Part shown: positions 21,776 through 33,535 of the stretch, one piece after another | How the letters are laid out: the number at the start of each line of letters is the position of its first letter | Numbering within the stretch: the first letter of the stretch is position 1 | Notes under the pieces: model-generated | What the model was told of the DNA's origin: nothing | Database searches by the model: none | Seen by the model: the letters and a program-made list of their open reading frames with translations, nothing else | Assembly: GCF_024586455.1 (NCBI RefSeq) | Contig: NC_065921.1 | Coordinates: 78,382,720 to 78,446,719 of the forward strand | From: Bactrocera neohumeralis | Taxonomy: Eukaryota > Arthropoda > Insecta > Diptera > Tephritidae | DNA: 64,000 nt | Reading direction: 5' to 3' | Program-made: the position numbers and the translations under genes

Positions 21776-22525
21776 GAAAATCCCACATATTAATGTTGTT
21801 ACCTTAATTTTATTGCCCTCAATAAGAGACACAATCTCAATGCAATCACGCTGAGGCGCATTTCAACATCTATCATTCATGTTTGTACATTCATTTTGGT
21901 AATTTTTGTAATCACTTTGACAGCATCGAGTCCCACGATACTTCACTGTCAGTCGGCCGACTACGTTGAACCTCAACAAAGCAAATCAACAAATGGAACT
22001 CGCTTATTGCAACAGGGCAATATCTGCAACAAAAGAAATTACAACAAAAACAGAGAAAAATATATATAAAAATATAAAAAAAGAAGTCAAAAATATAAAC
22101 AAGAAATTTATAATAAAAGTATTATAAAAAATACAAAACAAGTTGGCGAAACCGGAAAAAAGTTGTTACAAATCAGCGAAGTTTCTTCGCCAACAACTTT
22201 TGTTGTTTGTGTATGTATGCGTGTATAATATATATATAGTATATGTACTCCTTTATAATTTATTGCTCATATGTATGTGTGTCAGCATGTGTGTATGCAT
22301 TTAATTCCCGTTTGAGCTGAAACATTTGTTCGTGATTGTCTATTTGACCGCTTGACAGCCGACAATTTGCCACAATTATTTCTGCCTATTGTTGCTTTTG
22401 TTGTACAGCTATTGTGCTGAAATGAGTTGTGAATGCTGGAAATGCTTTATACTCAACTCATTTCACCGGCAGAATGATTGAATTAAAGTGGAAAAGCAAT
22501 ATGGATGTTGTATATAACTGTCACA
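21776..22525. other. No gene recognised
   Basis: Unique-looking, A-rich near 22,030-22,140 (ATAAAAATATAAAAA runs), with a few (TATG) microsatellite steps near 22,205-22,290. No supported ORF. Confidence 0.4.
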
Positions 22526-22529
22526 AATA

Positions 22530-22650
22530 TACACACACAGACACAATCACACAAACCATAACACATAGTCACAAATATACACACGCATACACATACACTG
22601 ACAAATACACACATTCAGTCACAAATACACTCACAGAAACACGCTCAACT
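22530..22650 (+). repeat. CACA/TCACAAA-rich simple repeat
   Basis: ACACACAGACACAATCACAC, then repeated AGTCACAAATACAC and CATACACA steps over about 120 bp. The open frame through it is a product of the repeat. Confidence 0.75.
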
Positions 22651-23078
22651 CACGATTCCAGCGCAGCAAGGCATACTTTTAGGCGCTATAGTGGAAAATT
22701 GTGCCAATTCGCACACATAGCGACACTCACACACCCCAAACGCTCTTAGAAGTCGAACTTTCTGTTGTGGCTATAAATTTTGAAAACGTCAAAAAATAAG
22801 TAAAATTCGAAAAAAAGTTGAATTCGAAAAAAGTTGTTACTGTAAAAAATTCACTTGGCAATTTCACATATTTACCGCACTGTAAGTAGGCAGAGGTGTA
22901 AGCAGGTGTGCGACATTTGTAGATACTTGCACATAAATCTAATTTCCATGGCACACGCTCGCTGGCGGCATTCAACATTTTTGTAGGCATACTTTTAGGC
23001 GTTCAAAGCAAGCCAGCACCCGCTGCGGTGGCTCATTAAATGTTTGGCTGTAAAAATTATCAGCAATACACTAGGCAG

Positions 23079-23130
23079 TACAACAACAACAACAATAACA
23101 ACCACAACAACAACAATCACAGCAATGTCA
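23079..23130 (+). repeat. (CAA)n microsatellite
   Basis: Interrupted CAACAACAACAA tract. The Thr-rich frame it opens has no other coding support. Confidence 0.8.
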
Positions 23131-23294
23131 TTGTTGCCTTATCGCTGCTTGTTTGTATTTATGTTTTGCCTTTTATCGTGCCCGGAAAGGGTATTTTTAT
23201 ATATTTTCCATAACCGCTCATACAAATATACATACAAACAGCCATTTATACACATTCACACATTTTTGTATGTAATTTTTTTCATATTTTCTTA

Positions 23295-23470
23295 TTTCAC
23301 GCTGCCAAGAATAGCGCTAACTCGCGCCTGTTCGTGCTGCTGCTGTTCCAACTCCAATGCGCCGTCTTTCAGCAACACTTCCGCCTCCTCCTTTAGCGCC
23401 ACACGCACTGTCTCATGTTCTATTATGAAGTTGGAATTGAAATTCTTTCGAAAGTATGACAAGTCTTCGT
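23295..23470 (-). CDS. Possible 3'-terminal exon of an unidentified gene
   Basis: The minus strand reads DLSYFRKNFNSNFIIEHETV, continues RVALKEEAEVLLKDGALELE with a Gln/Glu-rich segment, then ARVSAILGSVK and a TAA stop. GC content rises, third positions favour G/C (GTGGCGCTAAAGGAGGAGGC), and the predicted peptide is an acidic helix or coiled coil, unlike the surrounding AT-rich DNA. A possible acceptor is the AAG before the GACTTGTCATACTTTCG stretch near 23,470. No upstream exon was found up to the LINE at 23.8 kb, and no family is recognised. It could equally be a pseudogene fragment. Confidence 0.3.
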
Positions 23471-23839
23471 GAGCGCATATTTTTCTTAGTGGGTGCAAGC
23501 ATTCAATAATTGTATGTACGAGTATGTTTGAAGAGAAAGATATATGTACATATTTTGCCAGGCGACCCCAACAGCCGATTGGGTTGTGCATTTGACTGGC
23601 GCTCGGAAGGCCGTTAGTTCGAAAGGCGGCCGTAGCTAGTCTCTGCGGTCAAAGCCAGGCCTTAGAGCAACTTCTCTTGTGGCGAATTTTCCACCCGCAA
23701 TATAGTTCAGGAAGTAACTAGTTGCTTCCAGGTCACGTCTGTGTATGCGTAAGAACCAGCTCCGGTACTTTCGGCGATTCACTATCGATATGTGTGACTT
23801 GTGTTGAACGAACACACAGTTTCCGCTGGGGACTTTCGT

Positions 23840-24375
23840 AGAAATCACCTCTGAAGTCACCTGCTTGTAGCGGAACTGCCTTCTGGGAGCATCAAGAGGT
23901 CCTTCCTCAACTACGTCGACGACATAAAACAATACGCTGACCAGATTTCGGATGTAACCAACTTCACACATGCGCTGACTGCCATTCACAGTGGCGCGAT
24001 AAACACCTTCATCGACTCCGTCTCAGTGAATGACGTACTTGGAATGAAACCATCACTCATTACAGACGAAGAGCTCGAGTTGCCGCGAGAATCGAGAGTG
24101 ACCTTTGCTCAGCTTCGTTCTGGACACTGTCGCAGCTTAAACTCCAACTTATCCAGAATCGACCCCGACATACAAAATATATGACCAGCGTGCAACGAGT
24201 CCCCGCACAAAACTAACCACCTCTTTGCATGCCCAGTTAACTCCACTTATCTGACACCCCTCTTCCTATGGTCCAACCCCGTCGAATTATCACGTTTCCT
24301 GCGCCTACCGTTGGATGACCTCGATGACAACTTACCTGTACCTCACCAATTTTACGGGGATTAGGTACCCTTTAC
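23840..24375 (+). mobile_element. Jockey-type LINE ORF2 C-terminus
   Basis: Plus-strand codons read LNYVDDIKQYADQISDVTNF, then IHSGAINTFIDSVSVNDVLG, ELELPRESRVTFAQLRSGHC, SLNSNLSRIDPDIQNI, NHLFACPVN and FLRLPLDDLDDNL, followed by TTTACAACAACAACGCC. This is the same family as the insert in the IR gene at 17.7-18.17 kb but extends further 5'. One in-frame TGA (after QNI) and a damaged Cys pair show decay. Confidence 0.8.
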
Positions 24376-24879
24376 AACAACAACGCCATTCCCCTCCTGT
24401 TAGTCAAAGCTGACTGCTTCAAACCGCGCTTGCTATCTTCTGATAGTCCAATTATTGGCAGTAGAGATCCGAATTAAGAATTTGGCGTTAGGGAAGAACC
24501 TTATAGTATATAATATAATTCTCTGTCTATCCCACCAAACAAAAGTACATAGAAAAATTTCCTAACCATCAAACTTGGTCATGGTTTGCGCCGGCTCATC
24601 GCGATTCGACCATGATTATTTTCACTTGTCGGAGAAAAACCGCTAAAAATTGTAAATTTTAAAAACCTTCGAATCAGAGATGAAAGTATCCAAGAAAAAT
24701 TATCTGAAATCATCTACTATCTATAGGAGCTTGTCTTCCAAAAGCCTGAATGGATAAGAAATGGGAAATTTCACGAACATTGTTTGAGCATTTTCGAAGT
24801 ATCTAAGAATAGTTTACTCTATTTTATTTCCAGCAACTTCACTGTCCGTAGTCAAAGTCCAGTTCGCTCAAGATTGTGT
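24376..24879. other. No gene recognised
   Basis: Unassigned sequence with no supported ORF or repeat family. Confidence 0.4.
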
Positions 24880-25155
24880 AGACGCGGCCACCTTTTTATG
24901 CCTCTGCATCATATAGCCGGACGGGTATGATGAGTGACTTGTTGAATTTGGTCTTTGTTCGTTGAGAGAGGACTTTAGTTCTCAATTGCCTACTCAGTCC
25001 GAAGTAGCACCTGTTGGCAAGAGTTATTCTGCGTTGGATTTCGAGGCTAACGTTGTTGTTGGTGTTAATGCTGGTTCCAAGATAGACGAAACTATCTACG
25101 ACTTGGGAGTTATGTCTGTTAACAGTGACGTCGGAGCCAAGCCGCGAGTGCGACG
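24880..25155 (-). mobile_element. RTE-type LINE internal fragment
   Basis: The minus strand encodes VDSFVYLGTSINTNNNVS, then EIQRRITLANRCYFGLS and KVLSQRTKTKFNKSLIIPV, the same ORF2 segment as at 7.6-7.9 kb. It runs through the site at which the 535-bp insertion occurred in the 7.3-8.5 kb copy, and so gives the empty-site reference. Confidence 0.75.
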
Positions 25156-25425
25156 ACTGTATGAACTAGTCACTTAATTTTTGAGATATCGAACTGATAT
25201 TTTGCATCCGCCCTTTTCTCACTAAGAAGCTGCTCATTTGTCGGAACCGTCGATATGGGAGCTGCCATATAAACTGAACACAATGACCAAAGAAATCGTT
25301 CGATCGGATCACTATAGCCTAAAGCTGTCATACAAACTGTGCGATCAATCTTCTAAGCAATCTTTTGCATTTGTGAAGGGTATTCCGGCTTCGGGGCAAC
25401 CGAAGTTAACGCTTTTTCTTTTAAA
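25156..25425 (+). repeat. Dispersed 153-bp-module repeat, copy E
   Basis: Short copy with GAACTAGTCACTTAATTTTT, GAGATATCGAACTGATATTT, CTAAGAAGCTGCTCATTTGT and GATCACTATAGCCTAAAGCT. It ends with the hairpin GGCTTCGGGGCAACCGAAGT at about 25,388-25,407, followed by TAACGCTTTTTCTT. Confidence 0.7.
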
Positions 25426-25799
25426 TATATGCCGAGCTGAGCAACACCCACAAGTAGTACCTCAAACACATTGTAACGGCATTTCTTACGCGCTTTCTGC
25501 ACTCGCGCGTTCACAGTTGACTGTTGGCGATCATAAATAATATTTATGCTGTCTGATAAAGAAATTCCGTTTGCCAAGTGAATGCGAAAGAGTGCCACAT
25601 TGCGTAGCGGAGCATGTTTTGGGAACGTCAAGCGTCGTAAAGGAAGATGTTGTTGTTAGCTGATATGAACGGGAGCAGCGGGTTTTGATAAGCCTGGCGC
25701 AATGTGGCATATATTTTGCACACACTGAGGAACATATGTATGTAAGTATGTATATGCTAAGAATATATACATATATACTATAAAATATCATAGTATCAT

Positions 25800-26875
25800 A
25801 TAACATCAATTGAAAAGTTCCCGGTTTTTAGTTAAGCCTAACATTCACGTGTTGATAAAATATTGCCTTTTGAAGGGGAAAAATACGGTTTAAGCAAAAA
25901 AGTGGCTTCATGACGAATACTGTCCTAAGAAAATCAACCATCAAGGATTGGTATGCAAAGTTTAGACGTGGTGAAATGAACACCGAAGACGATGAAAGCA
26001 GTGGTTGCCTAAAAAAGGTTGTTACCGAAGAAAAAATCGAAAGAATCCACAATCAATCGAAGGATAATTTTGGATGACCGTAAAAGGAAGTTATTCGAGA
26101 TAGGAGGCACTCCAAAGATAGATATCAACTGAACATGTACCTCATATCATTCACCAATATTTGGGTATGAGAAAGCTCTGCGCACATTGAGTGCGGCGCG
26201 ACCTCACAAACAGCAACGAGTTGATCATTTGGAGCAGTACCAGTGTATGGAGATTTTCAATCGTAATAAACCTGAATTTTTGCGTCGATAAGTGACAATG
26301 GCTGAAACACGGCTCCATCATTTCATTCCGAAGTCCAATCGACAGTCATCTGAATAAACAGCATACGATGAACCCGCTTCAAAGCGGAGAAAAACGCAAC
26401 AGTCGGCTGGCAAGGTTATGACGTCTGTATTTTGGGATGAGCATGGAATAATTTTTGTTGACTACTTTGAAGAAAGAAGGACGGAAGGAAGGAAGAACCA
26501 ACAACAGCGACTACTACATAGCGTTAGTGGAACGTTTGAATGACGAAATCGCCAAAAAACGGCCGCAATTGAAGAAAAAAAACAAGAGCTGTTTCTCTAA
26601 GAGAATGCACCGCATCACAAGTCGTTAAAAACTATGACAAAAATCCATGATTTGGGCTTCGAGTTGCTGCCGCATTCACAGTACTCTCCAGATCTGGCCC
26701 CCTGCGACTATTTCCTGTTCGCAGATCTCAAAAGAATGCTCGCTGGCAAGAAGTTTTCGTCGAATGAAGAGGTGATTACCGACACTGAGGCCTATTTCGA
26801 AGCAAAGCAGAAATCGCACTACCAAAATGATATCGAAAAGTTGGAGGGTCGCTATATTCAATGTAGCCCTTGAAA
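25800..26875 (+). mobile_element. mariner-family transposon, inactive
   Basis: Plus-strand codons in shifting frames give a mariner transposase. The N-terminal helix-turn-helix reads STIKDWYAKFRRGEMNTEDD (about 25,930-25,990). The first catalytic region has TMAETRLHHF, where TMDETW is expected (Asp to Ala). VMTSVFWDEHGIIFVDYF and YYIALVERLNDEIAKKRP follow. The second site reads ENAPHHKS (Asp to Glu). The C-terminus HDLGFELLPHSQYSPDLAP, then CDYFLFADLKRMLAGKKF, keeps the third Asp at 26,706-26,708, the DD34D-type spacing. Two catalytic losses, stops and frameshifts make it dead. Terminal inverted repeats were not defined. Confidence 0.85.
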
Positions 26876-27395
26876 GCTGCTTTCTCCAGGTTGGACAAAA
26901 ATGCGAAGCAAATGGGTCTGGTGGTGAACGAGGGTAAGACGAAATATCTCCTGTCGTCACACTCGTCACGTTGACAGTCATAACTTCGAAGCCGCAGATA
27001 ATTTCGTCTATTTTGGAACCAGTATTAACACCAACAACAATGTCAGTCACGAAATCCAACGCAGAATAACTCTTACCTACAGGTGTTACTTCGAACTAAG
27101 TAGGCAATTGTGAAGTAAAGTTCTCTCTCACAAACAAAAAAGGTGCAGAATGGACGAAGACATTTGACAAGTCTTAGTAAGAAAATTTCTTAAGATTTAT
27201 GGTCCTTCCGCAATGGCGACTGGAGTCCATGGAACGTTGACCTGCTTGGAATAGTTCAGCGAATTAGTTGCTCAGTGCCAAACAGCAAAAAGAGGAAGAC
27301 GTCTGGAACGGACTTTTGTAAAACGCGGCTATAACCGCAAAAGCGATGTCTACGACAATAAAGAGGAAGATCTTTGACGGGAACCATGTTGAATA
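26876..27395 (+). mobile_element. RTE-type LINE fragment abutting the mariner
   Basis: Plus-strand codons read FSRLDKNAKQMGLVVNEGKT, then (frame shifts) VYFGTSINTNNNVSHEIQRR and TLTYRCYFELSRQL, followed by a degraded tail (IYGPSAMATGVHGTL). This is the reverse-transcriptase thumb-side and C-terminal part of an RTE ORF2. Orientation is the same as the mariner; the junction at about 26,875 is sharp. Confidence 0.75.
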
Positions 27396-28122
27396 AGAAA
27401 ACGAATTTTGCCAAAAATTGCGTTCTAATATAGGCCGGGGACTTTTCAGTTGACATGTTACAGATACTATAATACATATTTTGGCCTCTCATGCGATACT
27501 TGCGGAGTGTCAGTGCGTTAAACTGGCGTTAATGTATTGGAAAATTTTTCAAGCATATTTCTCTTAATTCTGAAAAATATTCAATGATGTGAAAAAGAAC
27601 AACAGCAAAAAGTGAAAAATGATTAGAATAAATTGCATTTAATATTTTAAAGCATTAATTTGGCGAATGACGCTAATTTTCCAGCAATTTTTCAGCTTTC
27701 TAGCTGCACAAAATAAGCGCAAAGGCAAAAACAAAAAATAAAAATAAAAGTGAAAAGTGAAATTTTAATAAATCTGCCTGTAAAAATGTGCCAGGCTATT
27801 TTTCCAACCGCTAATTTGACTAATTTGTTTGCCTTCGCCAGCATTTGCGCGCAGTCCGCGAAGCCGCTGGTAGCGGCTGCTAGCAAAAGTGATGCTTATC
27901 GCTGGTATTTACACACACATTTACATCGAATCGTCTCACAGTCGATTGCCTGCTATATTTTACAGCCACTACAGTTGCAACGTACACCTGCCCGGTTGCC
28001 TGTCCAACGGAACGACGGCTTCAATTCAGGCTTTCAGCCATCAAACTTCATCTATCTTAATTAAATTGCCCGTCGCTTCGACGGTTCGGGTTTTTAAGCG
28101 CGTTCAAATTTTTATTTTCAAG
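27396..28122. other. Unique-looking DNA, no gene recognised
   Basis: A-rich at 27,580-27,780, then of mixed composition. Open frames on both strands at 27,690-28,060 mirror each other and show no domain. The last bases, ATTTTTATTTTCAAG at 28,108-28,122, form a good splice acceptor for the candidate exon that follows. Confidence 0.35.
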
Positions 28123-28206
28123 TAAAGGTGGACGCGGAAGGTCTTCCTTTGCCAACAGAATGTGTCTTCCGGCTGTTGATGAGCGTTGCCATAACAATTA
28201 GCCAAG
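28123..28206 (+). CDS. Candidate internal exon, 84 bp, phase 1/1
   Basis: An acceptor with a T-rich tract (TTTTTATTTTCAAG) precedes it and a strong donor (CAAG then GTGAGTGATGG) follows. In phase 1 it reads KVDAEGLPLPTECVFRLLMS, then VAITISQ, without stops. Being symmetric (phase 1 at both ends) it could be skipped or duplicated without breaking a frame, as is common in extracellular proteins. No family is recognised, and the second half (RLLMSVAITIS) is hydrophobic. With no neighbouring exon in the window it could lie in a gene with very long introns. It remains a hypothesis. Confidence 0.3.
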
Positions 28207-28839
28207 GTGAGTGATGGCTACATATAAATATATGCCGTTGGAATTAATCAGTAGAATCATTTAATTGATTTATTTAGTATAAGAAAGGGCAAAAATAGGT
28301 CGCGAAGATCGAGGAAGACACTGTTGTCACTGTGACATTATTTTTTTTTCAAATTTTGTACGAAATTACCCTTAAATTTGAAAGGTTGACGTCTCTTCAC
28401 GTCTCGTCTGACGTTCTCTTAGTTCTCTTCATTCTACGAAGTACAGACTTATTCCAAACACATATGTAGGTCCGGTTAAATCAAAGGGTTGATCTGAAAT
28501 TGTTGGATCTCACTTGAACAGATATTTGTTCTTGTAGTTACCCATAAACTCATAAAAGTTGGTCACCAGTTACTCATAGTTCGATGAAGGTTTTGGAGCT
28601 TACCACAAATTTAAGGTGGTTAATATCAACCCCAGCCACTTCGCTAAGTTTCACAAAGGTATCGACCGAGATATTTCAATCATAATCTCCCAAAAACCGA
28701 GCAAAAAAGATGACTTGATGCTTTGGCAAATAGCGTCCGATAGAATATTTAGTCACACTACGTGTAACTTCTACCTAGACCAATATATATTAGACAGTGC
28801 CTAGTCAGAACAACTACAATAACTTCGAGATTGGATTGT
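28207..28839. other. No gene recognised
   Basis: AT-rich DNA after the candidate donor. A T-run occurs at 28,347. Nothing else is supported. Confidence 0.4.
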
Positions 28840-29103
28840 TTAGAGCCAGAGTTCCGAAGACCTCTTACGCTTCACTCTGGACCCGCAGGATCTCGCAGAA
28901 ACACAAGTTCTGATTCTTGAGCTCACTGTAGGTCCAACAGCAGAACGTCGTGATCGGAAGACCGACTTGCATCCAGTTGAATGAAATTGGAAAAAGGTGT
29001 CCCTGCTAGCAAGCACATCGGCTTTGCAGTTTCCGGCGATTACGCGGTGACCGGGCCCCCATACGAGTCTAATATTGGAAGAAGCTTGAACACATACATA
29101 CAT
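28840..29103 (-). pseudogene. LINE RNase H domain fragment
   Basis: The minus strand reads IRLVWGPGHRVIAGNCKADV. It matches the last RNase H block, usually VWVPGHSGIEGNCKADELA, of the same LINE family as 58.7-59.0 kb. The His of GH and the Asp of KAD are kept. The frame then degrades towards 28,850. Confidence 0.55.
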
Positions 29104-29800
29104 ATATAACCACTGAACGCAATTCTAATGTTCGAGTTGTATACCTTGAAGAACTAATTGTTCTATTTTACTCCTATTTACAAAGAGTAAATCCCAGCTC
29201 TTTTTTTATTTACGAGTATACTCTCATTTCGCTTTCAATTGAAGCCGCATATATCGCAGCATTTTGAAATCTCGCGGGACTATGAGGACTCTTTCCCAAC
29301 GATTCCTATCTAAGACACTTTTAACTTTTCTAGTGTTAGAGATACTCGATCTGAAAGTTCTTTGATCCAAAGAAATATGTGGTACAGCCAACCATTTTGC
29401 TGGGCTAACCAATACAAATATATCTCAAAAAGACACTGTTTAGTAAGAGAACAACAGGTGGCGCTGCTGCGATCTTCAACATCATTTAACCATGGGGAAA
29501 GTAAGAGAAAACAATTATTGTTATTCTACAAGCAACGTGGCAATATCAAAGAAGGCCAATAGTTGTGGCGCTGCTTACAGTTGGTGTGCAAAAAAATTCT
29601 CAGTAACGATGCTGATATTTCTGTTGGGGGTGTTCTTAAGAAATGTACAGATCACTTTTTAATATTTTTGGTACAAAATTCATTACTTTATTGGTCAGTA
29701 TACAACTGAAATTGCTTTAACTGACTAAGTTTTATTCACGGAAGCTCTTTTTCATGAATTCGCTGCTCCTGAGAGACCATATCCTGACCCAGAAGAATAC
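29104..29800. other. No gene recognised
   Basis: AT-rich sequence with no supported coding frame or family assignment. Confidence 0.4.
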
Positions 29801-30115
29801 TGATGATTGAAAAATTAATATTTTTAGCACTATCTTGAGCATAATTCATCTATTAGTAGCTCTGATTCAAGCTCAGGAAATGTATTTTCTTGGGATCCTT
29901 CTGATTTTGTATTTTTTTCTTCCAATAATAGTCTAATGGGAGATAAATTGAAGCGACTTGATGGTTGAAAAATTCATATTTGAATCACTATTTTGAGCTT
30001 GATTTATCTATCGTTAGGTCTAGTTCCACCTAAAGTAGTGTGTTTTCTCGAAAGTCTTTTGAACTTTGGAATTCGGAAGTTTTTTCTTTCCAATCACAGC
30101 ATTTTTGAAGATAAA
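29801..30115. repeat. Diverged tandem duplication of about 158 bp
   Basis: TGATGATTGAAAAATTAATA at 29,801 and TGATGGTTGAAAAATTCATA at 29,959 start two parallel segments. Both continue with CACTATCTTGAGCATAATTC/CACTATTTTGAGCTTGATTT and TTCTCGAAAG/TTCTTGGGAT. The units are well diverged, so the duplication is old. Confidence 0.6.
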
Positions 30116-30439
30116 ATAAAAAATTCTGATATCATCTCTTTTTGCAGAAGAAGATCAAAAATGAAACTGGCTGTTTTCCCACTACTGAGGTATATGAAGA
30201 GATCCGCACAAGGACACAGCCAGATTCTCTACTTCTTCAACTGCATTCCTGAAAACTTAGATCACTGCGCCGCAGAGGCCACTCGGGGCGGCTTTTTCTC
30301 TGCTTACATACCGACTAGGGAAATGTGGATGGAGAAATGGCTGGAGAAGAAGCGCATTAAGCTTCTAATGGGTTGAGGCTAGGAGGGAAGATTGAAGGAA
30401 TAATTTTTTTTAGGGAACTCTGTATAAATATTAGCTTTA

Positions 30440-31165
30440 GGTTACCGGTTCACTGTGGTGGTTTTCAGTCAGAAGACGTGGCTGCTATCAAGGTGGCGGT
30501 AGACTTACTGCTACGAAGTGCAGTCTCTTTCAGGGAGTTGAGCATTCCCTCCGACAGCAGAGCGACAATACTAGCGCTGAGCTCGCTAACTAAGTGTTCA
30601 AAGTCACTTATGGAATGTTTGTCCTCACTAGAAATAGCACCAAGCTACTGCAGCATCAGACTCATTAGTGTGCTTGGTTACAACGGAGTCGCTTGTAACT
30701 GTAGAGCAGATGAACCAGAGAGGGTTTATTGTTCCGCTTACATCGGTTAGGGACCGAGTTGGATCTCTATTCGCATCTTTCGTCCTAGCACTGGAACAAT
30801 GGATCTTGCATCTGTGCGATTTCGACGTACTTCTGATCTAGAGTAGAGTCCAAGAGATCTTCTGAACAACTTGCCCTTAGTAAAGTTCATCTTGCCGCAA
30901 TTGTAGGAGTTCTTACTGGAGCGGTAAGGCTTTAAATCTTATCGGACTCGAGTTGTCAAAGTTGTATGGAGGAGAGTGAGAGGGTAAAATTCAGGAATTT
31001 TATACTCCATTGTCCAGGCTTTGCAAGACTGAGGCTAAAACATACAACAGTCATATCTTCGGCGAATCAGCAGACACAGCCGCAGCTGACAGTGGAAGAG
31101 AACACAATGGAACGGGGTTCTAAGCTGTCCAGCGAGTTGCTTTTTACGATCGATCTTTTAACTTA
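30440..31165 (+). mobile_element. LINE ORF2 3' part: RNase H plus Cys-His tail
   Basis: Plus strand. AAIKVAVDLLL and SDSRATILALSSLTKCSKSL correspond to the central RNase H strands, and VLGYNGVACNCRADEPER is a decayed copy of the VPGHSGIEGNCKADELAR block. After a gap, 30,966-31,030 encodes MEESERVKFRNFILHCPGF, the Cys-His C-terminal region also present at 67 and 41.6 kb. Stops and missing segments make it a pseudogene. It gives the domain order of this family: RNase H, then zinc-like tail. Confidence 0.65.
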
Positions 31166-32754
31166 ACATAACCTAACTTTATTACTGAAGCATTTCGATT
31201 ATTAATGAGCTTTGTAAGAGCTGCGTTAAAGAAATCCTTCTTGAATTCATCATTAAATCAAATCGAAAAATGCTCAAACCCTAACCAATGTTGAAAATTT
31301 AACTAAAAACAGTTATCTTATCAACAACGTCCTTCATTTGAGTTGATTCGTTAACTATTAACTGCTCAAGTCTTTTTCACTTAATAATTTCCTCAATCAA
31401 GCACTCAAATATGGAGCTCAACTTGCAGACACACACCCCTAACACTTCATGGGAAAAAAGCTTGCCACGTTTTTGCTACAAATACAGACATAAATAACAC
31501 TCTGTGCACCTTTCTGTGCGTGCAACTCACGTCCAGCCGTTCTTGCTACACACTGTTATCTCCCGCTGCTTGGGGCCACTTTTCCACTTTGCCGCTTGCC
31601 ACGGCACAGAGCATTTGTTGCATGCGTTGCCAATGTTATGCAATAAATTCATTTATACTGTTGCCAGCATTTCTCGCTATTTTGCTTTTTTTTAGTGTAA
31701 GAGACCAATTCGCTATGTCTTATTTATGGAAGACCAGAACCGTGTGTCCTCACAAAAAGCAAAAAAATATAATATATACTTGTACATAAGCAACAACAAT
31801 TGTTTGCACTGCAGCACGCAAGCTAAGATGCGCCATGCGACATCTGCAACGGACGCGATAATGGCTAACAGCCTGTGAACTTTGGAATGGCTCGTTAACA
31901 GCGCTGAGATTGGTCAGTTCTGTGGCTGTTTTCGTTGTGTTTCAGGGTAAAAGTGCCTGCTTTAATATTGAGTAGAGGATAAAAAGCAGCAAAAATTGGA
32001 ATGACTGTTAGATGCAGCATGCAAAGACGCACTTGAGAAGAGATAGAAGTAAAATGCATAGAAGAAATTCACTTTTCAGAAGCAGAAATTCACTTTTGAC
32101 TTGCGAATGCCTCAAAAGGTTACTCATACGCCATGTACGCATGCATGTAAATAGCTATTAATTTGCGAAGAAAATGAATTTTTGAACGTGCTAAACTTGT
32201 CCAAGATAGGGAACAACAACACATGTATTTTGTTTTACACCGAAAAATTAAATATTAGGTTTTTAAAAAATATTTTTCTTTCCAAACTCGAAATACTCCT
32301 TTTCTTGGTATTTTCCTGGTAGCTTTTCATATAGCAGAATTTTCTCAACTGGCTTAATTATGGATTCCACCGCAATTGCAGTTTTCAAAAACTCTGCTGA
32401 TACATATTTTTTATGATTTTTAAGAAATAATTGCATACTTTTAGGCTTCATGTTTTTTAAATTTCTATTGTTTTTATAATTTTTGTTGTTGTTACTGTTA
32501 GATATTAACGGAAACACTACTTTGAAGAGCTTAGGACTGATCAACAGTTTGAGAGCTCTTGTATTACATGTGAAAATATTACTACCAATAAAGATGTACC
32601 CTATACATGCATACATAAAATTGCCATTTCGCGCTATTTTAATTATATATTCACTATTCTACGCTGTACGGGGTATATTTAGTTGTAACGCGCAGATGGA
32701 AGCAACGGAGAATATATAAAGTATATATGGGTACATAAGTATAGTATGTAAATG
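31166..32754. other. No confident gene; weak ORF on the minus strand
   Basis: Mostly unique DNA. The minus-strand frame 32,616-32,263 (117 codons) ends with MKPKSMQLFLKNHKKYVSAE, then LPGKYQEKEYFEFGKKNIF and TAA. It is Lys/Asn-rich as AT-rich DNA predicts, matches no family I know, and lacks a start or splice context. It is left unannotated as a gene. Confidence 0.35.
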
Positions 32755-33535
32755 ATCAGCGCAGTGTCTGTATATACGCTAATTGGTCCCTCAGTTTATA
32801 AGATATCGATCTGAAATTTCGATCGATCTGATTTCGCTAACTTCATTTTTTTCCCAAGAAGCTGCTCATTTATCGAAACCGTGAATATCGGACTGCTATG
32901 GAATATAGCTGTCAGACAAAGTAACCGTACAGAATCAAGTCCTTGTTTGAAGAACTTTTTTATTTTAGAAGATATCATCGTGAAATTTTACATAGTCTAT
33001 TTTTTAAGAAAACGCTATAAACTCTGAATAAATCGTTCAGATCGGACCACTATAGCATATAGCTGTCATACAAACTGAACCAAAAATTTAAGTCCTTGTA
33101 CGGACAACTTTTTTATTTGACGAGATATCTTTACGAAATTTGGTACAGATTATTTTTTGGAGCAAAGCTATAATCTCCGAAAAAATTGTTTAGATCGAAC
33201 AACTATAGCATATAGCTGTCATATAAACTGAGCTATTAAACTCAAGTGCTTGTATGGAAAACTTTTTTATTTGTTAAAATATCTTGTCGAAATTTGGTAC
33301 GAATTACTATTCAAGACAACGCTATAATCTTCGAAGAAATTGTTTAGATCGAACCCCTATAACAAATAGCTGTCATACAAACTGAACAAAAAACTCAAGT
33401 CCTTGTATGGAAAACTTTTTTGTTTGACAAGGTATCTTTACGAAATGTGGTATATATGTTTGTCCAAGGTAACGATACAATCACCGAAGAAATTGTTCAG
33501 ATCGGACCACTATAGCATATAGCTACCATACATGC
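32755..33535 (+). repeat. Dispersed 153-bp-module repeat, copy F, five tandem modules
   Basis: AAGTCCTTG/AAGTGCTTG markers start at 32,938, 33,090, 33,244 and 33,397 (spacing 152, 154, 153 bp). Each module has AGCATATAGCTGTCATAC, GTATGGAAAACTTTTTTATT, GAAATTTGGTAC, AACGCTATAATCTCCGAA and AAATTGTTTAGATCGAAC. The 5' leader (CTAATTGGTCCCTCAGTTTA) is present at 32,779. The hairpin end is missing. Confidence 0.9.

Noticed and set aside
23044..23472. 142-codon Thr-rich frame
   Set aside because: Its first part is a translated (CAA)n microsatellite and its end is antisense to the more coding-like minus-strand frame.
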